A DNA stretch of 62,000 bases from Branchiostoma floridae. Lineage: Eukaryota; Chordata; Leptocardii; Amphioxiformes; Branchiostomatidae. How positions within the stretch are numbered: position 1 is the stretch's first letter; each line of letters begins with the position of its first letter. A program made the position numbers and the translations under genes. The stretch covers positions 12,004,766 to 12,066,765 of the forward strand of contig NC_049979.1 in assembly GCF_000003815.2 (NCBI RefSeq). Direction: 5' to 3'. Of this stretch, positions 12,201-27,200 are shown piece by piece. The notes under the pieces are model-generated. The model was not told the origin of the DNA, searched no databases, and saw only the letters and a list, made by a program, of their open reading frames with translations.

Positions 12201-15200
12201 AATAGATTTAAGATGTTACTGACCTTAGTCCGAAGAATACAGTATCCGTTAGCACAGGTGAATTCATGAGGCAGGCAAGCTGTGGGTGTGCACAGAGCAG
12301 TATCAGCTGACTATTCCAGATAACATATACATGTGAAGCACGAAATGGCAAAGCAATCGTAAATATCCTCCCAGACACTTAGCTTTCTTCATTTTTCACT
12401 GAACAAGTATTTGACTATAGGACTGATAGAAGAAGAAGACGTACAGCAGAGGGCTTCGTCACTCCCATCCCCACAGTCATCGTGGCCGTCACAGCGCAGG
12501 GTGAGGGGCATGCACAAGGATTGTAAACCACACCAAAATTCCCCAACGCCACACTCATCTCCTGTAAGTGCATGGCAGAAATTATGTTTATACATAGTCT
12601 AACAACTAAACACCTACAAGAGGTGATAGATATGTTCTGCATCTCACAAAAAAAGGTGCACAACTCAAATTTCAAGTTTTTGTATGATTTGGTCTCATAT
12701 TAATGAAATTATTGTGATCATTACAACACCTAGTGTTTCAGGTGAGAGAAAAGACAAACAAACATTTGATAACTAATCGAGCTGTGAGGTCAATGATACT
12801 TCATTATATGTAGATTTCAATAGTCTGTGTATTAAGCATAGTATCAATGAGGACACCTACCACAGTCTGCCTCATCTGAATGGTCTTCAAACCCACAGTC
12901 AAATTCTGCATCACACACAAAGGACTGTGGGATACATCTTCCATTCTCACACTTGAACTCTCTGTTGGTGCACGTCGGAGCAGCTAGAATTCAGATGAAT
13001 TATAAAGGTTAGAAATGCCTGCCATGTAAGCACATGAATAGTTTTACAGATGATTTACAATGACATCATCATATTTTCCTTTGATTGACACAAATCAATA
13101 TTTTAGAAAAAGGACTTGAGTTCATGACATATTGTTTAAAAACGTTATAATGTTTATTATCCGAAAGTTTTTGGTATGCAAAGAAGATAAGTTGGTTAAC
13201 AGTACTTTCAATATCCTGCTATACTGGACAAAATAGAACTTGATTTGCATAATCAATTAGAAAAATTTATACAATTTCAACTGTGACCAATGACTAGAAC
13301 TTCATACTCATTGCATAGTGTAACTCATTGGGCGCTCAAAAGGGAAACTTACGGCAGGCTTGCTCATCCGTGTAGTCACTACAGTCAGGCATTCCATCAC
13401 AAACATACTCCTGAGGGATGCACTGACCATTGTCACACTGAAAGGCCACTGAAGAGCAAGTTTTCACTTGAAAAGAAACAAAAATAGAGAGAGTTTTGTC
13501 ACACTGCTCCAGCACTACAGTGACAAATACGCCACACATTTGTTGGCATATTGATCACATTAAATGCATAACTGGCACATCCATAGAGGATATAAAACAT
13601 AAATTAAGGTACAAACTTAAGGTGACCTTTGCATTAAAATTATCATGGTGGACTACATAAAACAATGAACAAAGAAAACAAGAACAAGGTCAATACAAGG
13701 CGCTATCTCAGATCTAAAGAGAGCCAGATAGATAAGAGGCTACAGACTGCAGAAAAGTAAAAAAAAATTATAATAAGAGGGTCCTCCAGTGGCAGGCCAG
13801 AGCTCCTCTTGATCTTCTATCAGTGAAGAAGGACAGACTACAAATTTCTGGGTGTGCAAATGACAACTTTTGTTGAAAAAAAGAGAGAGACATGCTGATC
13901 CAGCCAATTCTATGACACTGCTCGTCCTGAAACTCTTACTTGTACAGTTGGTTTCATCTGTCCCGTCGCCACAGTCGTTCTGTCCATCACATACCCAAGC
14001 CATGTGCACACAGCGTGCGTTTGAACAGGTGAATTCATCCGGTGTGCAGGTGCCAACACCTGCGGGATACACATGAACAACTATAGTTGCTGATGGACCC
14101 TTCTAGAACAATTGAAGCATGTTGAACTTGAAAAAGTGTTGTAATGTCACAGTGTGTTCTTTTTGTAAAGATACAAGATTCCTAGACATTGACTGGAGTT
14201 GGCCAGTCCTAAAGAATTGTGTCCATGTTGGACTGTCCAATTTCGAGTAAGTCCAATTTCTGCGTTGGAAATTACACTTCAACTTTGATCCAGAATTATT
14301 GTATTTGTAAATATAAACAGAATGTGATAGATACAAAGCAGGAATGCTAAAACAATCCAGGATGCATTGGTGCACCCTGATCTTGGAATAGCAGACTGGA
14401 CAACTCTCACCTTCCTCTCCCTCGCAGAGTTCCCCTGTACAGATCCACTCTCCTCCTGTACAGTTACTGAGAAAGAATTAATCAAACATCAAACCATGAG
14501 CAAGGCTTAACATTGGATATAGGAGAATTCTTTTTACACAAACAGTTTATACTCTGCTTAATACTACCTTAGTTAGCAAAGTGAGAATCAACTAGTTGTG
14601 TAAAAAAGAAAGAATCCTCCTAAATCCTGCTGATATTCTTCATTTTTATCACACACCTCTCTATTTGTCATGATTTCATAAATGAATGGATGTATGAATT
14701 TGTGACAACATGATGATGACTTTGTAAATTCTTAAATTCATTAAGCACAACTTGTGCAGACCCATAGGTTCCATTCAAAAGAGAACTTAACTCCAGAAGA
14801 GAGTATCATTTTCTAATAATGTGATGTATTAATGAAAACATAAACAGACAAGCTTTTGAAGGATCTGCTTGTGGTGAGGTATGCAATGTGTGCTTTACAA
14901 AGCAAAATGATATTCACTAAACCCATTCAGACCCTACCTAGTACGCATTCCCAATTACGGACAGTTCTTTCATCATGAATATTTTCGACATGAACAACAC
15001 TCCCTTTTGGAGTTTATAGCTCCTTTCAGTTTTCACCACCTGTCACTGTCATCTAGGTGCAAGACTATCCTCATGCCTCACCATGTCTGACAGTTGACCA
15101 TGTAGACTGCCCCAGCAGGATACTCCACATCATACAGGAAACAGGGACATTCTCGGGCCTCCACACAGCTGTCTCCTACATGGAAAAGGTGTGAATGTAT

Positions 15201-18200
15201 GTCGATAAAAAATGTCTATTACTGTCTCCTACATGGAACAGGTGTACATGTATGTGATGTTACATAAACATCTTCACACAGCTGTCTCCTACATGGAACA
15301 GGAATACAAGTATGTAAAAAAAATCCATACTGACAACTGCCCCCAACATGGAACAGGTTAAAAAAGATTTCCACACGTCTTCCTACATGGCAACAATATC
15401 TCACATCTCTGCAACAGTCATGATCACTGCTGTGAAATAATTAGGTATTGAATAGACAAGACCAAATGGGAGGCGGGATTTACACATATTAGCATATTAG
15501 GTAATCCCTGATTGATTGGAGGGTCTTATGTCACCAAAAAAACTGTGTTCTGTTACATCTAATATAATTAATATACCATGTTATGTAGGAGGTTATAGTG
15601 GACGGTCAATATGAGAATATGAGCATCCATCCAAAGAACACTGCATTGAGCTTAACTGTAGCTTGTAGAGGCAGTGTAATGAATGACCCCTACCCTCTGG
15701 GAACCAGCCGTCAGGACAAAAGCATCCCTCCGTACAGGTGCTGTTCTGGCAGTACCACTCCTCCTGGCCACCAGAACACGACGATTGGCAGATGGGTCCG
15801 CACGCCTCGTAGATGTACCCATTGTCACACTGCATGGCTGGAACACAGGAATAAATGCTCAAAAGGCCTTCAAAACAACAGTGCCAGTATTTCAAAGTGT
15901 CTGTACAGCAGTTGGGTCTACAATCAACAGGCTCATGTGAGATATTATACTGCACCAAATCATCATAGAAAGACCCTTTTTCTTTCCTCACAATAGTTTC
16001 AGGCACTATCTGCATGTATCTCTGTGTACAGAAACTAATACTTGAATTAACTAAGTCAACACATTTCAGCATAATTTCTCCTTGGACTTATTTTGTCAAT
16101 GAACATAGTATTCTGTACGCACTTGTTATACTTTTTCAAAATCCAAAAGGTTTCAAAAAGTTGAGTGCGTAGTTGATTTCAGGTTATTGCCCAAACAAAT
16201 GGGAAGAGGATGGGTACCTAAATTAAGATTCATGACCAATGCACATACATAAATTAAAGAAACATAATACCATCAAATTACCAAAAAGGGTTTTAGTTTC
16301 ATCAAGCCTTATTGTGCAAATGGCTTGGCTGCAAAAACTGTTACTTGCTTATTTCAATCTACTACATCAATGAAAACAGTTCTCTACAAGTACTTACGAC
16401 ACAGCTCCTGTGAGCGCCAGCGGACATAGATGCCTGCTGCATTGCAAGCCTCGGCGTATGATGAAATTGCAGTGCAGACACACTTTGAATCCCCTCCAAA
16501 ATCACATCTGAAACACAAACACAACCACTCCTTTAGTCTCAACCAATTCTATGCACCATTATGCATTATAATTCATACAAGTTTTAATAACCAAGGGTCT
16601 GTAAAGACTGCTACATAATTTTTACATCATTTTTACTAACAGTTTGCAATATTGGCCTACAAGCTTGCTGAGATAGGGGAAGTCATTTATTAAACTAGAA
16701 CTCCAAAATTTAAACTTGAAGGTGTTGCAAGGGACTGGACATCAGGTTTTGAAGGTTTGTCATGGATGTTGACTTACCCACAAGCATCATCCAAACACCA
16801 CTGATAGTACTGAAGGTAGGGCACCACCTGGCGACACCGCTCAAACATGGCCGACATCAGCGCAGAGCATGTCAGCTCCGCCCAGGGCAGTTTCATGGGA
16901 TTCAGCTATGAGATACGGGACACAAAATACATGTTCTCATATCATCTTAACTCTTGGGCTATCGAATCTAGGTAAAGGCATGGTACGCCACAGCAAGAAA
17001 ATCAGGTGCAGTCATTATTTTTTGCCTGATTTTGAAGAAAAAAACAGAAGTTTTCAAATCCAGAGATGGTGAACATTACGAGGAAGTACCAAAATGGGAA
17101 ATTATATCATGTTGTAGACTTGATTGTGTTTGTACCAGAATGTGCAGGACACTGATTGGACTTTACAGTCATATGAAAGCCTGCCAAGGATGACAATCTT
17201 CCCACTAATCTAGCAAGTAAATTACTTGCCACAAGTTTTGGAAAGACCAAAATCATATCCAGTTGGTTGAGTAACTGCTTTTTGTTGTATCTTATTACTT
17301 GGATGTCAAACCTTCATCTTCATGATACAAGTTTAATCTATTCTTTTTGTGATACTGATGATTTCATTGTTTGTGTACTGGTCCACCTTGAAAATCAACT
17401 TGGCAGAATTGAATGCAATATGGGCCACCCTGTTGTCTGAAAAGTCAATGAATAAATAAATCATTATAAAGTCCATTGTGTCGTGAATATGATATAGCTG
17501 ATACACAGTAATGTGATACCTCGCAAGGTTTGATGTCATCCCCCTCTGCCAGTTCCCCACATGCCTGGCTGACGCGCCAGGAGTTCCCGAAGATGGTCGG
17601 GGAGGTTTCCGAGCTGCCCGCTCTGGTGGTGAAGTCATTGTCCTGGAATCCATCGTAGTTTCCACATAGTCCAGCCATGCAGTTCTGATACTGGGGCTCC
17701 ACACGGATGAACACTCTGGTACCTGGAGCCCACATGAGTGACACAAGAGAGGAAAAAATATATAACGTTAATGTTGTTGTTCTTATTTGGTAGGCTGACT
17801 GCTCTCACTTTGTAGCCAGGGGCGGAATTGTGAGGAGCTTATAATTGTATGAGTTAATTGCTAGGGTCTGTGATGAAAGCCTGTACACAGGGCCCAGTGA
17901 CCTCCATGCAACAGTTATTATCCCAGTTGCAGCCGCTGAACTGCAAAGGAAAGGACCCCTACTCTTTTTTTTACGCTTGATGTGTGGCTCTCCTTAAAGA
18001 CCTCCGTTAAACATCCTATCTAAAAATGGCCCCATCAAGAGCTGGATACATCATGTACTCAATTTTTAACCTAAGTGAAGTACAAAAAGTCGTTTTAAGT
18101 ACCCTTCCCAATGGCACAACATCAGTATATCTCTGTGGTTTTGAACCCTGGGCCTCTAGGTTCTGGCCCAAACACCCGACTAATTGTGCCATACAATGCC

Positions 18201-21200
18201 ACTATACACAATCTTCAACTCATGTTAATGTTAGGAGAAAATATGACTTTGTGTAAAATGATATAAAATAAATTCTAGGTCATGATATTCTCCAGAAAGA
18301 ACATCTCAACCAAACATGTCAACTAGGAATAAAATAAAGTGACCAAGATGCCTTTTCAGCACCTTGGACATAGCCATATTCCTAGAGCAAACACAGGACC
18401 TGGCACAACAACCAGTACTCATCACTTTAAGTGAGCAATAGTTAAGTGATACCAGCAATAGTTAAGTGATACCAATGTACAAAATAGGTTAAAAACCTTA
18501 AAATCAATTCAACCATTCATACATGTACAAATCTGGACAACAAATGAGATATTTCAGGTTTCAAGAAGAACATGTTGCTTTTCCTGTGAGCCAACTTCCA
18601 ACTCATTCTATGAAAAATGAACCTGTCATGATAATTTTTTTTCACCCTTCCTTACATTTTGTCTGGGGTTTGGATGTCTTGAAAAACAAATAAAGGGCAA
18701 GGGCAGGTAAAGAGAATCCAAGGTTGAAATATAGATTTACTCTGTGTTCAAAATACATGTACCAGTACTGCTTGCCTAAAATTTGCACTGGGACTCAGAT
18801 ACACATACAATCTAGTTTTGTATAAGAATCAGAACATCATATCATTAACATCTAACATATCCTCTGACAGAAGTACATAAAGTCAGACATATTGTCAGAC
18901 AGAAGTAAAGTCCTTGCCAGAATAAACATTTTTTGGGATGATGCTCACAGGATAACTTTCTGACATCTGTGACATTTCTCACCTCCATCGAACTTGACCT
19001 CCAGTCCCAGCTTAGCCTTTAAGATGGCGAACATGCCGGCCTCGCGGATGTAGATCCCTGAACCCTCGTAGTACTTGGGCAGGTTCACAACTACACCATT
19101 CACTCGGACTACCCTGCCTGTAGACTGAATTGGCGGGGGCATAAAAATGGAAACAGCTTGAGGTCTCATTCAAGTATTACTCTGAGTGGATACCCTGATA
19201 GAGTAATGATCCAAAGAGTAAGCAGCTATATTAACATGTATATACAGCAGTGAGAAATCCCCCCTTAGCAAGTCTTTTTGATCTCAAAAGTGAAAAAAGT
19301 GAAGCGTCAAACTGGTGAAAGCTTGTTTGTAACTTAAGATATTATTGACAGGTTATTTTTTATAGTTGTTGTAATCCTTAGTGGCATACCACCAGCGTAG
19401 AAGCAGAGAATACAGGGTGTACCATGAGAATATCTGTCCCTTTGATGGTGACAGTAACAGACTTGGTACAGGTCACCCCAGAGGAACCACACGGGACGTT
19501 CTCAGCTGTCACTGTGAAGGAGTTGTTCACAGCCTCCTTTGCTAAGACATAACTGCAGTCCCCTTGGAAGGAGTAGGCTCTCCCGTCAAACGTCACGTAG
19601 TGAGGGTCGCCACTTGCATGGCACATTCCTGTTTAAAATTCATTATGCATTATTTTCATTGCTAAGATGCTATAATTACTGTTGCTATCAGTTTCACCAA
19701 TGTATACAGAGGATTTCAAATAGATGCACATTAAGATGCGTCAGGAAAGTTGAATTACACTGGGCTGCATAGACTGCAGGTAAGGATAACTGGCACTCCA
19801 TTGTATAGACAACAAAAACTTAATCTTCTCAGCAATCTTCAGAACCTACTAGGTAACACTCTAGATTTCAACTGTAAAATCTAGCAGATTATCAGAAATG
19901 TTGACTCAAACCTAAACCATCGCAACCCCAGGGCTCGAAATACTGGGTGCATGTGCACCCAGGTGCACCCAAAATTGGAGCTGTGCACCCAATTATTTTC
20001 TGTGGGTGCACCCAAATATTTTCTTAGGTTTATGTATGTGAAGATATCAAAGTACACTAGTAAACCTCATATTCTTGACATCTAAGTTAGAAGGATATTA
20101 AAAATGTCTCTCATGGTACTTGTTTAAGATTTGATAGCTTGTAAGTTGTGGTTTTATTATTAGGTTATTGCTTGAATTTAATTGGTGCACCTAAAATTTC
20201 TTAAGCTGGGTGCACCAGTGCACCTAATCCCAAAAATGAATTTCGAGCCCTGCAACCCTAAGCCTTCCTTCATTTTTTGCTGTGCCCTACCATGGACCCT
20301 GGTTGCGGAAGAACTGCAGAGTGTGCAACGTTAAACAATTCACGTACCTGCACATTTGTCACGAGTGCAGCTCCAGTGTTTCCCCTCACACATGCTAAAG
20401 ATGGAGACACAGTAAATGAAAACACACACAAATTACACAATTTTAGAGTACAAGTAATGACATTTTGTATGAGACCCATTCCATTTGGCACCACAATAGC
20501 ATGTAAAAAAAGTGTGTAGTGAGTCAATACTTATGCCATACTAAAAGCTATCCTATCTTCAGCTTATCAAAGGGAACAGACCACTGACCAGGTGTTACAG
20601 TCCTTCTGTATGACTTCCCCTCTCTGGTAGTCCTTCCCACCATGTCTGCATGGACAGTTCTCAGGCAGCACACACCAGTCCCCCTGATACACGGGGTAAT
20701 GTGCACAAAAATCATCTTTCATCTAAGTACCAGTCGTCATGTATCCAAAGTGTACCGCTAGTTCACCTTTATCCATGGGGTAACCTATATCCATTGTTTT
20801 CATAAGTCGGGTTTTTATCACGTTTTACATTTTAAAAAAATAGAAATTACTTTTAGCCAATGATTGATGTATAATTTTTATGAAGTCATCCACAAGACAT
20901 ACATGTAAACTACGTAACAACATTGTAGCAAATTTTACTGGTATTCAAGATGGACTTACAGAGAACACATATCCCTCGGGGCAGTCGCAGCCTTCAAATG
21001 GCGGTGCCTTGCAGTCCCACTCGTACTCCATGTTGTCACATGTCAGTGGGCACGGGGACGCCTCCAGGCTGAACTCCTGGTTGTTGGGACAGATGGCTGT
21101 ACCGAAGCAGAACCTGTCCGAACAGTTCCACTTGGCCTCTATACACTCACTGTGTATGTGAAAAAACAATCAACACATTGCAACTCCAGAAGAAACAGAT

Positions 21201-24200
21201 GCAGAGTACATCATGTTGCATTGTACCTATGTCATACCCATCCAGACAACATGCAAAATATGCCAGTTGAGAAGATTTGGAGTTCTAGACCAGAAATTGC
21301 CACAACATCAATTTCAACATCCATTGTGATATTTAAATTTTTTATGGCAGCGCATGCAAATTAAGTTCAAATCATTTGACGGAATCTCGTGCAATACAAA
21401 GTATGGACTGGTTTGGAACACCTGTATGCTCCTGTAATCCGACCCAGGTACATTTGTATGACATAGAAACTTAATTACATGTACATTGAAACACACTGAC
21501 CAAACTTTGCACCCTTGCTTGATCCTCTTCCCAGGAGGGTACACCTCCCCGGTGTACATGTCCACACAGGTGCAGTCCTCCAGGTGGACACACCTGCCCT
21601 CATCATCCAGCAGCTGCCCCTCAGGACAGTTACACCCGGCCACGCACCCCACGTCGTGCAGGTCTGCGCACAGCTCATCATGCCGATGGTCCCCACACGT
21701 CCGCATGCAGGGGTCCAGACATTCGTGGTAGGTCTGCCCACCCGAGCACTGCTTGTCTGTATGGAGGGGACATGAGATGAGGAATAGTGAATGATTAAAT
21801 GAATGAAATAGCTTCCCTCACAGACTTCGAGCAGGGCTGGCTTTTATTTTACAGGGCTAAGGGTGCTGGGAGTTTCGCTTCGAGGCATCAGGAAACTCCC
21901 TTCCACGGCAAGCTCCCTTTCTAGGAAAAATGACTTCCAGGGCAAACTGCCTTTCTCAGCATTATATTATAGAATCTTAGCCAATGTTAAAAAGAGCAAA
22001 CCAGTGCCCACTGATTCTACTTCAAAATGTCTCCTTACAGCAGAGGGCAGACACCTCCTCCTGTAGCCTCCAGTCCACCTCCACGCCTTCCTTAGCACAG
22101 GCCATGGCATAGGCCGACAGCACAGGGCAGAGGCAGTTCCCCGGGTCATCTATCCATGGACAGCCGCTCACGTCGTCCAGACACAGGTCGTAGTACGTCG
22201 TCTTGTCCACGTGGTCGTGGCAGGGAGCGAAGACCTCGCTGTTCAGGATACCGCACTTCTCCTGGCTGTATGCTCGGTTTTGGAAGTATACACCATAAGC
22301 ACTGACATACTCCTGCATATGGAAACAACATAATATGGAGCTGTGTTGATTTTCAGTTACAATAGTAATACATGTAAGACATTTCCTTTCCATTTCAAAA
22401 TGCATGTACATGTACAGCTATATTTGTCCATCTAAATCTAGTTTACTCTACAGATGATTCCATACCTTAATGCCAGATAATTTATCTTGTTATAATGCAG
22501 CAAACTGTAGTTTTTAGAGTTGTAGTAGAACCAGGAAACTTCAACGGCTCACTGATGACCATGATTTCAGGTCACTGCCACTACTGCCAGTCATTTACAA
22601 CAATTCAATAACATTAGGTCCTTATTCACATTGCCAATCCTATCTTCTCAAAGTCATCTTTTACTATGTGAAGTACACAGTATCACCTGTCAGGCATTCA
22701 CCTGTCATTTCTACCTGTGTTACCTAAGGCTAAGAGATTGGTAAGTCATGTACAAATGTATGTTTGGAGGTCCTGGCATGGAAGGCAGCCATATATTAAA
22801 ACGTTTTCTCGTTGATTATGCAAATATGATATGGCATGCTATTCAAGGACTAACATACAAAATAAACTTTTTGACGAATGTTATCATTGTGTTGTTTTAA
22901 TCATACTGAGTAAATCGCTTGTAGTATATTTTGCACCCACTAACCTCTATGACATCAGGGCAGGAGAGGGTGAGTCTGAGCCTGTCAGTGAAGGTGTTTT
23001 CGGCTGACTCCACGTCCCCGTCCCGAGTGGTGAAGTCATCGTGCTGGTCCCAGTTAAATGTTCCACACAGACCGAGAACTGTCACAGTGGGGGATAGACA
23101 GTGCAGGATGGTAAGACTGGGGTGTGGATTAGGGGTGGTTACCGGTACAGAAAATTCAGGTACAGGTATGGATCAGGTCCAGAGGATTAGGTCAAGGTCC
23201 AGACCTGAACCTGGACCTATTTGTTGTGAATAGGCAATATTCAAAACTCTGTAAGTTTATCTATAGAAACTTGGTAGAAATTACTATAAAATGTAACTCT
23301 ACTTTGCTCTAACTTACATTTTCTGCAACCAGTAAGAGCCAAAACATGTAAGCCCCTGCCAGCGATATAATCTGGTCATTTTCTACATGGTCCAAAATTA
23401 GCTGAAGTGAGAAGTGATCCCACCTTGAGCAGTGTAATATGGGTCCAGCACCACATAAACCTCATTCAGGCTTCCCCAGATCACTGTCACACCGAAACCC
23501 TCCACCACAGTGTACAGGGAGGAAGCTCTCTTCAGGTACAGGTCTGTACTCCTGGTGGATCAAAAGGAACAAAATAGTTTCTTCACACAGATATGATCAT
23601 TATAATTGATCTTTACTGTTGATGATTTGTAACCTTTAATATTTTGTAAAAGTTTAACATGAAAAATACATGTACATGAATGTAAATGTACATGATATTG
23701 TGTGAACGTTCTAGTCACAAAGGAGGACATTTACATTGTAGCATTTCTACTGACATCAGTCTTGAACATTCAGAGACCTCACATCTCCATGAAATAGCTA
23801 GAGCTTAGGAAATTTCTTGTTTTAGCATACTCTATTCTAAATGATGGTCCTCTGTACCAAACCCATATGATATGCATTTAGTGAAAGTCCTTTCTGTTGC
23901 CAGGATTAAAATTATATTCCATGTTTAAATTCTACCATATTTACATTATCTATGCATTGTGATATATATACATTGAATGAAAATTATGAAATTTCCATCA
24001 TTCACAATGCTGTAATCATCATCATCATCATATCATTCACTGTGTTCTGCATCTATGTACAGCTTTTGACAATTATGAAATACACCTGTCAGGAGCAATT
24101 TAAAAACAGTTGGAGACTGAGTTTCCAGCTCACCTGTATGGGAGACGTTGTAACTCCCCGTTGAGGTAGACCAGTCCATTGGCCATGAGTTTGACGTTGT

Positions 24201-27200
24201 CCTTGTAGGTTTGGATGGTGAGGGAGTCCATGCATGTCGTGATGCTGCCGGAGGAACATGGCTGCAGCTTGGTCGTCACTCGGAATTTTATCCCAGCAAC
24301 ATCCTGGACAGGGAAGGGCAGTTATAAGGCACTATGCAGACATAACCTTATAGTTACGTATGGTTCAGGTCCAGATATAGAGGATCAGGTCCAGGTCCAG
24401 ACCTGAACCTGGACCTACATTTTGTAATTATCTGATAAAACTTGTGAATAAGCGATACACAAAACAATGGTGGAGTATCCGACATCCACTGGCATTTTGT
24501 TTAAATCCTATCTTCATGTAAACAACACTGCCTTTCATCGACGTAAAACTGCCCCTGTTTTAAACTATCTAATCTCCTCTACTTTGCTCGTTATTGTCTT
24601 GGACCTATAAACCAGAAAACGTCAGCCTGTATTATCTGTTCATTTTCTGTCTGCTGATTTTTTTCAGGGCCGTTTATTCTGGACCGGTCCAGCAAGAAAA
24701 AAACGGTTTGTACTGGTACCCCATCCCTAACTGAATGATAATGCAATGGCCATATTTTAATTTTGGGATGACAATCATTATTATCACTTCGATGAAGGTT
24801 AGACATCCAGGCAACAAGATATGCTAAAAAGCTTGTTGGCGTACATTATCATTCAAATCAGGACAATTGACATCCATGTCATTACATTTTTGCCAGCATT
24901 GGCAAATATATAGTACATATTAGTAGTAAGTGCCATGCTCTCCCTTTCTATTTTTCAACCTTCAAGTTGTTGCTTTTGCCTGTGTTGATTTGATTGTATG
25001 GATGACATCAACTGAGGTATCTTTTTGGAAACTAAATATTGATGCCATCCATCAAATCAACATGGCGCAAGAAGTATATACATTTGATAAAACAACCAGA
25101 CATGTTCTTCACCTCCACAAGTACGTAAGGGCAGTCAGCCCCCTGAATGTTGAAGTGTTTCCCATCAAAGGTCTTCACATGCCCAGTTCCCATGAAGTGA
25201 CAGGTAGAGGCACACCTGTCCTCAGTGCAAGTCCACAGACCCGTGTGGCAGACACTGCCAATGCAAACACAGCAAGTAAATTTTAAGTGTGTTCTCGATA
25301 AAGTATTATTAAAATGTGCATCCCTGATTTGGGGAAAAATCTGCGAACTGAAACTTAAAATAAGCAACTAAAATTAAGTAAGAGAAAGAGTGAGGATTTA
25401 ATGATTTTTTTGTGTAAAACATAGCGGCTTATAGACTGAATTGTGTAATACATTACAAGCAATATCGTCCTCGATATAGTCCTTTTAGATTACAATTAAC
25501 CCCTTCTCTACTAATAACAAACACATATTTAACAGGATAAATTCAATTTTACAACATGTTCATTGAATTATACTATATTCTTGTTACAGAACCTGATGAT
25601 ATGAAAATGTTGTATGTTGGTCATAATCACTTTTAAGCTGTAACAGGATCCAAAATTGTGCTCTTACCATTCATTGCACTCCTGCATGATGGTCTCGCCA
25701 GCCTCATATCGCTCCCTGTGGTGATAGCATGGACAGCTCTCTGGTATCACACAAACATCTCCATCCAAAACCTGGCAATACCGCAACAATGTCTGAGTGC
25801 TTACATGTATGTCAACAACATTCAACATTTCTTGACTACAGTCGGCCACAAGACATCATCATTCAACGAAAATATTCCCTGATGCTGGGGCTGAATTGCA
25901 AGAAGCTAACAATAGGCAGGCTAATTTACAAGGATCTGGAGTGAGCTGCCATTCAGCGCCAGCAGCAATTGCCCCAGGTGCTGCCATAAGACTGTAGGGT
26001 TGAACCATCAAGGACCCAGGTTTTTGAACATTGAATCTTACAAGTCATTGAATTCTTTTAGCTGAGTTAAATGACTAAGTCTAATGGCTAACCAACCATT
26101 TCATTGGGACACTCGCAGCCTGGTGCGCACTCAGCTGAGCAGTAGCTGCTCTCGAGGCTGAACTGCATGTCTGTACAAGTTCGGGGGCACTGGCTGCCAC
26201 ACTCTGTGTACACGGTCCCATTGTAGCACGATTTACCTGCAAGAACACAATCAGGCATTAGAGGCTTGTTTTCTCCAAAGCTATCAACATTGCATAACTA
26301 TCATTATAATTATTATGCTGCAGAGGAAATGTTGTTAACTGGCCACAAAGTCATTCAGGAAATGTTGCCTTGATCACATGGCTGACATCAACATGTGCAT
26401 CGATTTTCGTCCATTTACAACAAAAAAAGAGTCTTTGTCCATACTGTAAATCCTTCAAAGCAGCTGCAAAATAAGCAAAATCAATATATGCCGTTAACTT
26501 TTTGTAAAATATGGTATACAATAAATTTAGCGTGTTCAACTTTCCTGACTATTTGCAAACTTCATAATGAAGACAACTTTTTAAAAAATTCTCTGGAATT
26601 CTCTGAGGATGCCATCCATATGATTGAATCAAAATGACATTTTAGACATTTCAACATTTATATATGTGCAATGTGTATTAGATATATAACTTTACTCTTC
26701 TACAGTAACTCAGTAAACATGATCAATCTTTTTATCTATCTAGAAATCTAGCTACATCTTAGTCTCAAATCAAATTTGCAATCTCTTTCAAGCATCAAGG
26801 AGTCGAAAATTTAGAATGAAACTACTGTAGTGTATTATAACAGTCTAAAAATTGATTACCTTGAACTCATTTTGTTATCATGTTTCTGACTACATGCAGT
26901 TTGCAGTTTTTAATTAGAACTGTGGCAAACATTGTGACTCCTACCGCACAGGTCGTCTGATCTCCAGTTAAAGACCACGCCACTCTCGGCACACTCCCGG
27001 GAATAGGCAGCCATGGTACCACAGACTGCCTTCACACGGTCCTCCTCCTCCGGCCAGCTACAGTAGTCATAGGTGCACATGTCGAAGTACTGGCTCGGAT
27101 CAATCTACAGAGACAACACACAGCAGAGTCCATTAACCATACAACAATCTTACAACAACTTATTACTGGGGTATTAGCTACAAACTTTACTTGCATACTA

